Origin: Bacteroidota bacterium
GTDB lineage: Bacteria; Bacteroidota; Bacteroidia; Bacteroidales; JAADJA01
Assembly: GCA_024278155.1 (NCBI GenBank)
Contig: JAJRTT010000097.1
Location: 1-9,318 of the forward strand
Direction of reading: 5' to 3'
Length of the DNA stretch: 9,318 bases
Part shown: positions 8,301-9,318 of the stretch, piece by piece
Numbering within the stretch: position 1 is the first letter of the stretch
Layout of the letters: each line of letters begins with the position of its first letter
Program-made: the position numbers and the translations under genes
The notes under the pieces: generated by a model
Told to the model about the DNA's origin: nothing
The model's input: only the letters and a program-made list of their open reading frames with translations
Databases searched by the model: none

Positions 8301-9318
8301 ATCCAGGCCAATATTCCCGTTGGCACCGTAGAGGCTGTTCCCGGTGAACTCCCCTTTTATTGAAAGTGCACCTCCGGCAATATCCATGTTCACCTGCTTT
8401 GATATGTTTTTGAAATCAACTGTCAAATCCATTTTGTATTCGGGGATATTGCTTAGATGGACATCGGTAGTTGCAATAGTGATATTGGCCACATCAGAAT
8501 GTATTTTTCCTGAGAAATGATGGTCGATCGCATTGCCATTGTAATTTCCTGAAACCATCAGGTAGGATGGAAGGGGGAAAACGGAACCCATAATGGTTTG
8601 GGAAACGGCAAAAACGATATTATGCTTTGATGTCATGAGTTTTTCAATATCCAGGTTGATTTGCAAGGAGTCCGGGTTCATTGTCCCCTTGATATTTCCT
8701 TTGGCAATTATTTGGGTGGAATCCAGATAGGAGAAATTGAATTTTTCTATTTTCAGGTTGTTCGGGCTGCCGCCGGTTTTTGCACGGAATTTGAAATTGC
8801 CTTTTGCGAAATCGTCCGACAAAAAACCAAGGCTCTCTTTTAAAGGGTAAAAATAATCGATCTCGTTCCAGTTTTCGCTGGAAATGCTTAAATCGAGATT
8901 CAGTTCTTTTCCTCCGGGATTTATATAATTCGTAGGGCTTATGTTTGTCTTGAGTTCAATTAAACAATTGGAGAAAGGGGTTTCTATTTCCATATCCTTT
9001 ATGGAAAAGAGCGGGCCTTCCTGTGTTAATTCCCCATTGAGTTTTATTACATCCAATCCGTTTTTTTCCTTAAACCCCAAATCATGGATTTTCATTTGCA
9101 TAATATCTTCATCCAAAATAAATTTTGACAATACCCCATTTAAATTGGAAATGCCGATATGCTGGTTGTTGAAATGCCCGGCGGGGTCAGGCTCTCCATC
9201 ATAATCAAGTGCAAACCCGAAATTGTCCAGTTCCAGTTCGTCCCCTTCGATTCGCCAAAGTGAAGGCCCCCAGTTCAGGTAATCATCGGTTTCAGGGAGT
9301 GTGTCGGCCTTTGGGAGA
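5301..9318 (-). CDS. tamB: TamB-family translocation and assembly module inner-membrane/periplasmic protein, 5' end cut by window edge
   Basis: The frame stays open to the right edge, giving about 1338 visible codons, so the true start and the N-terminal membrane anchor lie outside. The TTG at 9131 is an internal leucine, not a start: upstream codons continue in frame as WGPSLWRIEGDELELDNF and more. Most of the protein consists of repeated short strands alternating polar and hydrophobic residues, such as LSLNGKMDLDNEDIPLDFDL and SKPVIIGQLLISNMQLYGF. That pattern matches the beta-taco fold of AsmA/TamB-like proteins, which bridges the periplasm and is linked to outer-membrane protein assembly and lipid transport. 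The last 300 or so residues match the TamB C-terminal domain (DUF490), including a stretch rich in TVEDFTIEPGSFITMTND, then YNPHLNIIASAGIRAS and the later GDNIGFVDLHFDV. The C-terminus ends in a basic tail, GDGEGKRKKNK. Its TGA overlaps the tamL ATG, so the two partners are probably made from one transcript. No internal frameshift was seen. Confidence 0.93.
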   Translation of the reverse strand, partial: LPKADTLPETDDYLNWGPSLWRIEGDELELDNFGFALDYDGEPDPAGHFNNQHIGISNLNGVLSKFILDEDIMQMKIHDLGFKEKNGLDVIKLNGELTQEGPLFSIKDMEIETPFSNCLIELKTNISPTNYINPGGKELNLDLSISSENWNEIDYFYPLKESLGFLSDDFAKGNFKFRAKTGGSPNNLKIEKFNFSYLDSTQIIAKGNIKGTMNPDSLQINLDIEKLMTSKHNIVFAVSQTIMGSVFPLPSYLMVSGNYNGNAIDHHFSGKIHSDVANITIATTDVHLSNIPEYKMDLTVDFKNISKQVNMDIAGGALSIKGEFTGNSLYGANGNIGLDIDSIEYKSYNYKDIQVDAEIADGNFGAKLNSLDSNLRFIASANGDLFEGKQDIQMDLELVNVNLKALNLHEEDFTMKAKASFAAALTNENSFDINTHINNLDFYFEDTVYNMHPANLHFFTDNSQTLFTLESFFYNVDFMADQYILDVAGSLAGLPGYYFADTEQDSIDFDLPEFQITGKLEYPKAFVQLFFPDIPSFEKLVIDGNYSRTKDELVFSLSIPGLEYGSVKSDSLKLDIEGNSNELDYACSANLNIDDLLIGKLSLDGKFENSELISTIGYFDSFQNEYVSITGQIDTLENAIVAHIIPGSLVFSYDNWDIDPINKITINDQNIIFEKFELNSDKQMISIGSYPKENPQNIELKLEDFQLGSLESLLALDTIISGKANADFKFEDLSSKPVIIGQLLISNMQLYGFDLGDFEMEEFSLQDNVLNAALDLIGENGKLSLNGKMDLDNEDIPLDFDLNIKKLALKELDYILADYVDSAKGVANATLKVSGSIEKPVANGILGFEEAGAHIKAMDNYFWLGSENITIESNTLGFDDFSITNKKNQSAKIDGSISLAGNNQTYSDLKITSDKMEILNNTAKDSDLLFGLLKASANIDIKGTPSLLSLDANLKVGKTTNITYIFPDNLSINDNSGIVKFTKYAPDTIESMDIKASNPVFNLDAIKKINAGLNIEKGAKFKLFFDSGGDNYLDASIHGDMNYNLMDGNSDISGMFQVEKGKLHYSIPMVTVEDFTIEPGSFITMTNDMYNPHLNIIASAGIRASTESLMTDYKKVMTFKVLLYLIGDLKDIKLRFDISTQTNDAIVSAKLAQLTDSERNINALNLLVRGSFVISVHGSGAGSTSMVGAQIDKFYANQLNHLIGDNIGFVDLHFDVQSYGDYNEAGEEVFRRNYYYNIGKSFLHNRARINYKGSLGLSSNLQNDQINSSFVQSQLEVEYLLTKDGVFRGVFFRKDQYEGLLEGEVVETGGGLRIKKNFYSLKDIFTKGDGEGKRKKNK

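Noticed and set aside
9129..9131. TTG as the start codon of tamB
   Set aside because: The frame continues upstream without a stop to the window edge with protein-like TamB sequence, so this is an internal leucine codon.

Overview
The window reads as chromosomal DNA of a Bacteroidota bacterium, probably class Bacteroidia. The evidence is a lipoprotein-type TamA homologue (TamL) next to a very large TamB, a multi-domain parvulin chaperone directly behind guaB, a perfect TAnnTTTG promoter element, and AT-rich leaders with no Shine-Dalgarno sequences. G+C is in the low-to-mid forties by eye. No tRNA, rRNA, CRISPR array, insertion sequence, attachment site or phage gene was seen.

Every real gene is on the minus strand, so transcription runs from the right edge to the left. 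First comes tamB (9318 to 5301), whose 5' end lies outside the window. Its frame stays open to the right edge, so it does not start inside the window. It overlaps tamL by an ATGA junction (5304 to 2894). tamL is broken by a one-base frameshift at about 3874-3877, so it appears as a 489-codon N-terminal part and a 314-codon C-terminal part. Restoring one base gives a single 803-residue Omp85-family protein. After a 215-bp gap with a clear guaB promoter come guaB (2678 to 1209) and, 47 bp further on, a SurA-like peptidyl-prolyl isomerase (from 1161). That last gene runs off the left edge without a stop codon.

Three of the four genes belong to outer-membrane biogenesis. The parvulin is a periplasmic chaperone for unfolded outer-membrane proteins. 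TamB is a periplasm-spanning beta-taco protein, and TamL is its outer-membrane partner. guaB is a housekeeping gene of guanine nucleotide synthesis that sits between the two sets and probably forms an operon with the parvulin gene.

I found no clearly new system. The most informative observation is the tamL frameshift at a homopolymer. It is most likely a sequencing or assembly error or a recent mutation, but the exact form of the break (GTGA stop/start overlap, re-pairable AAAA) merits a check against reads.
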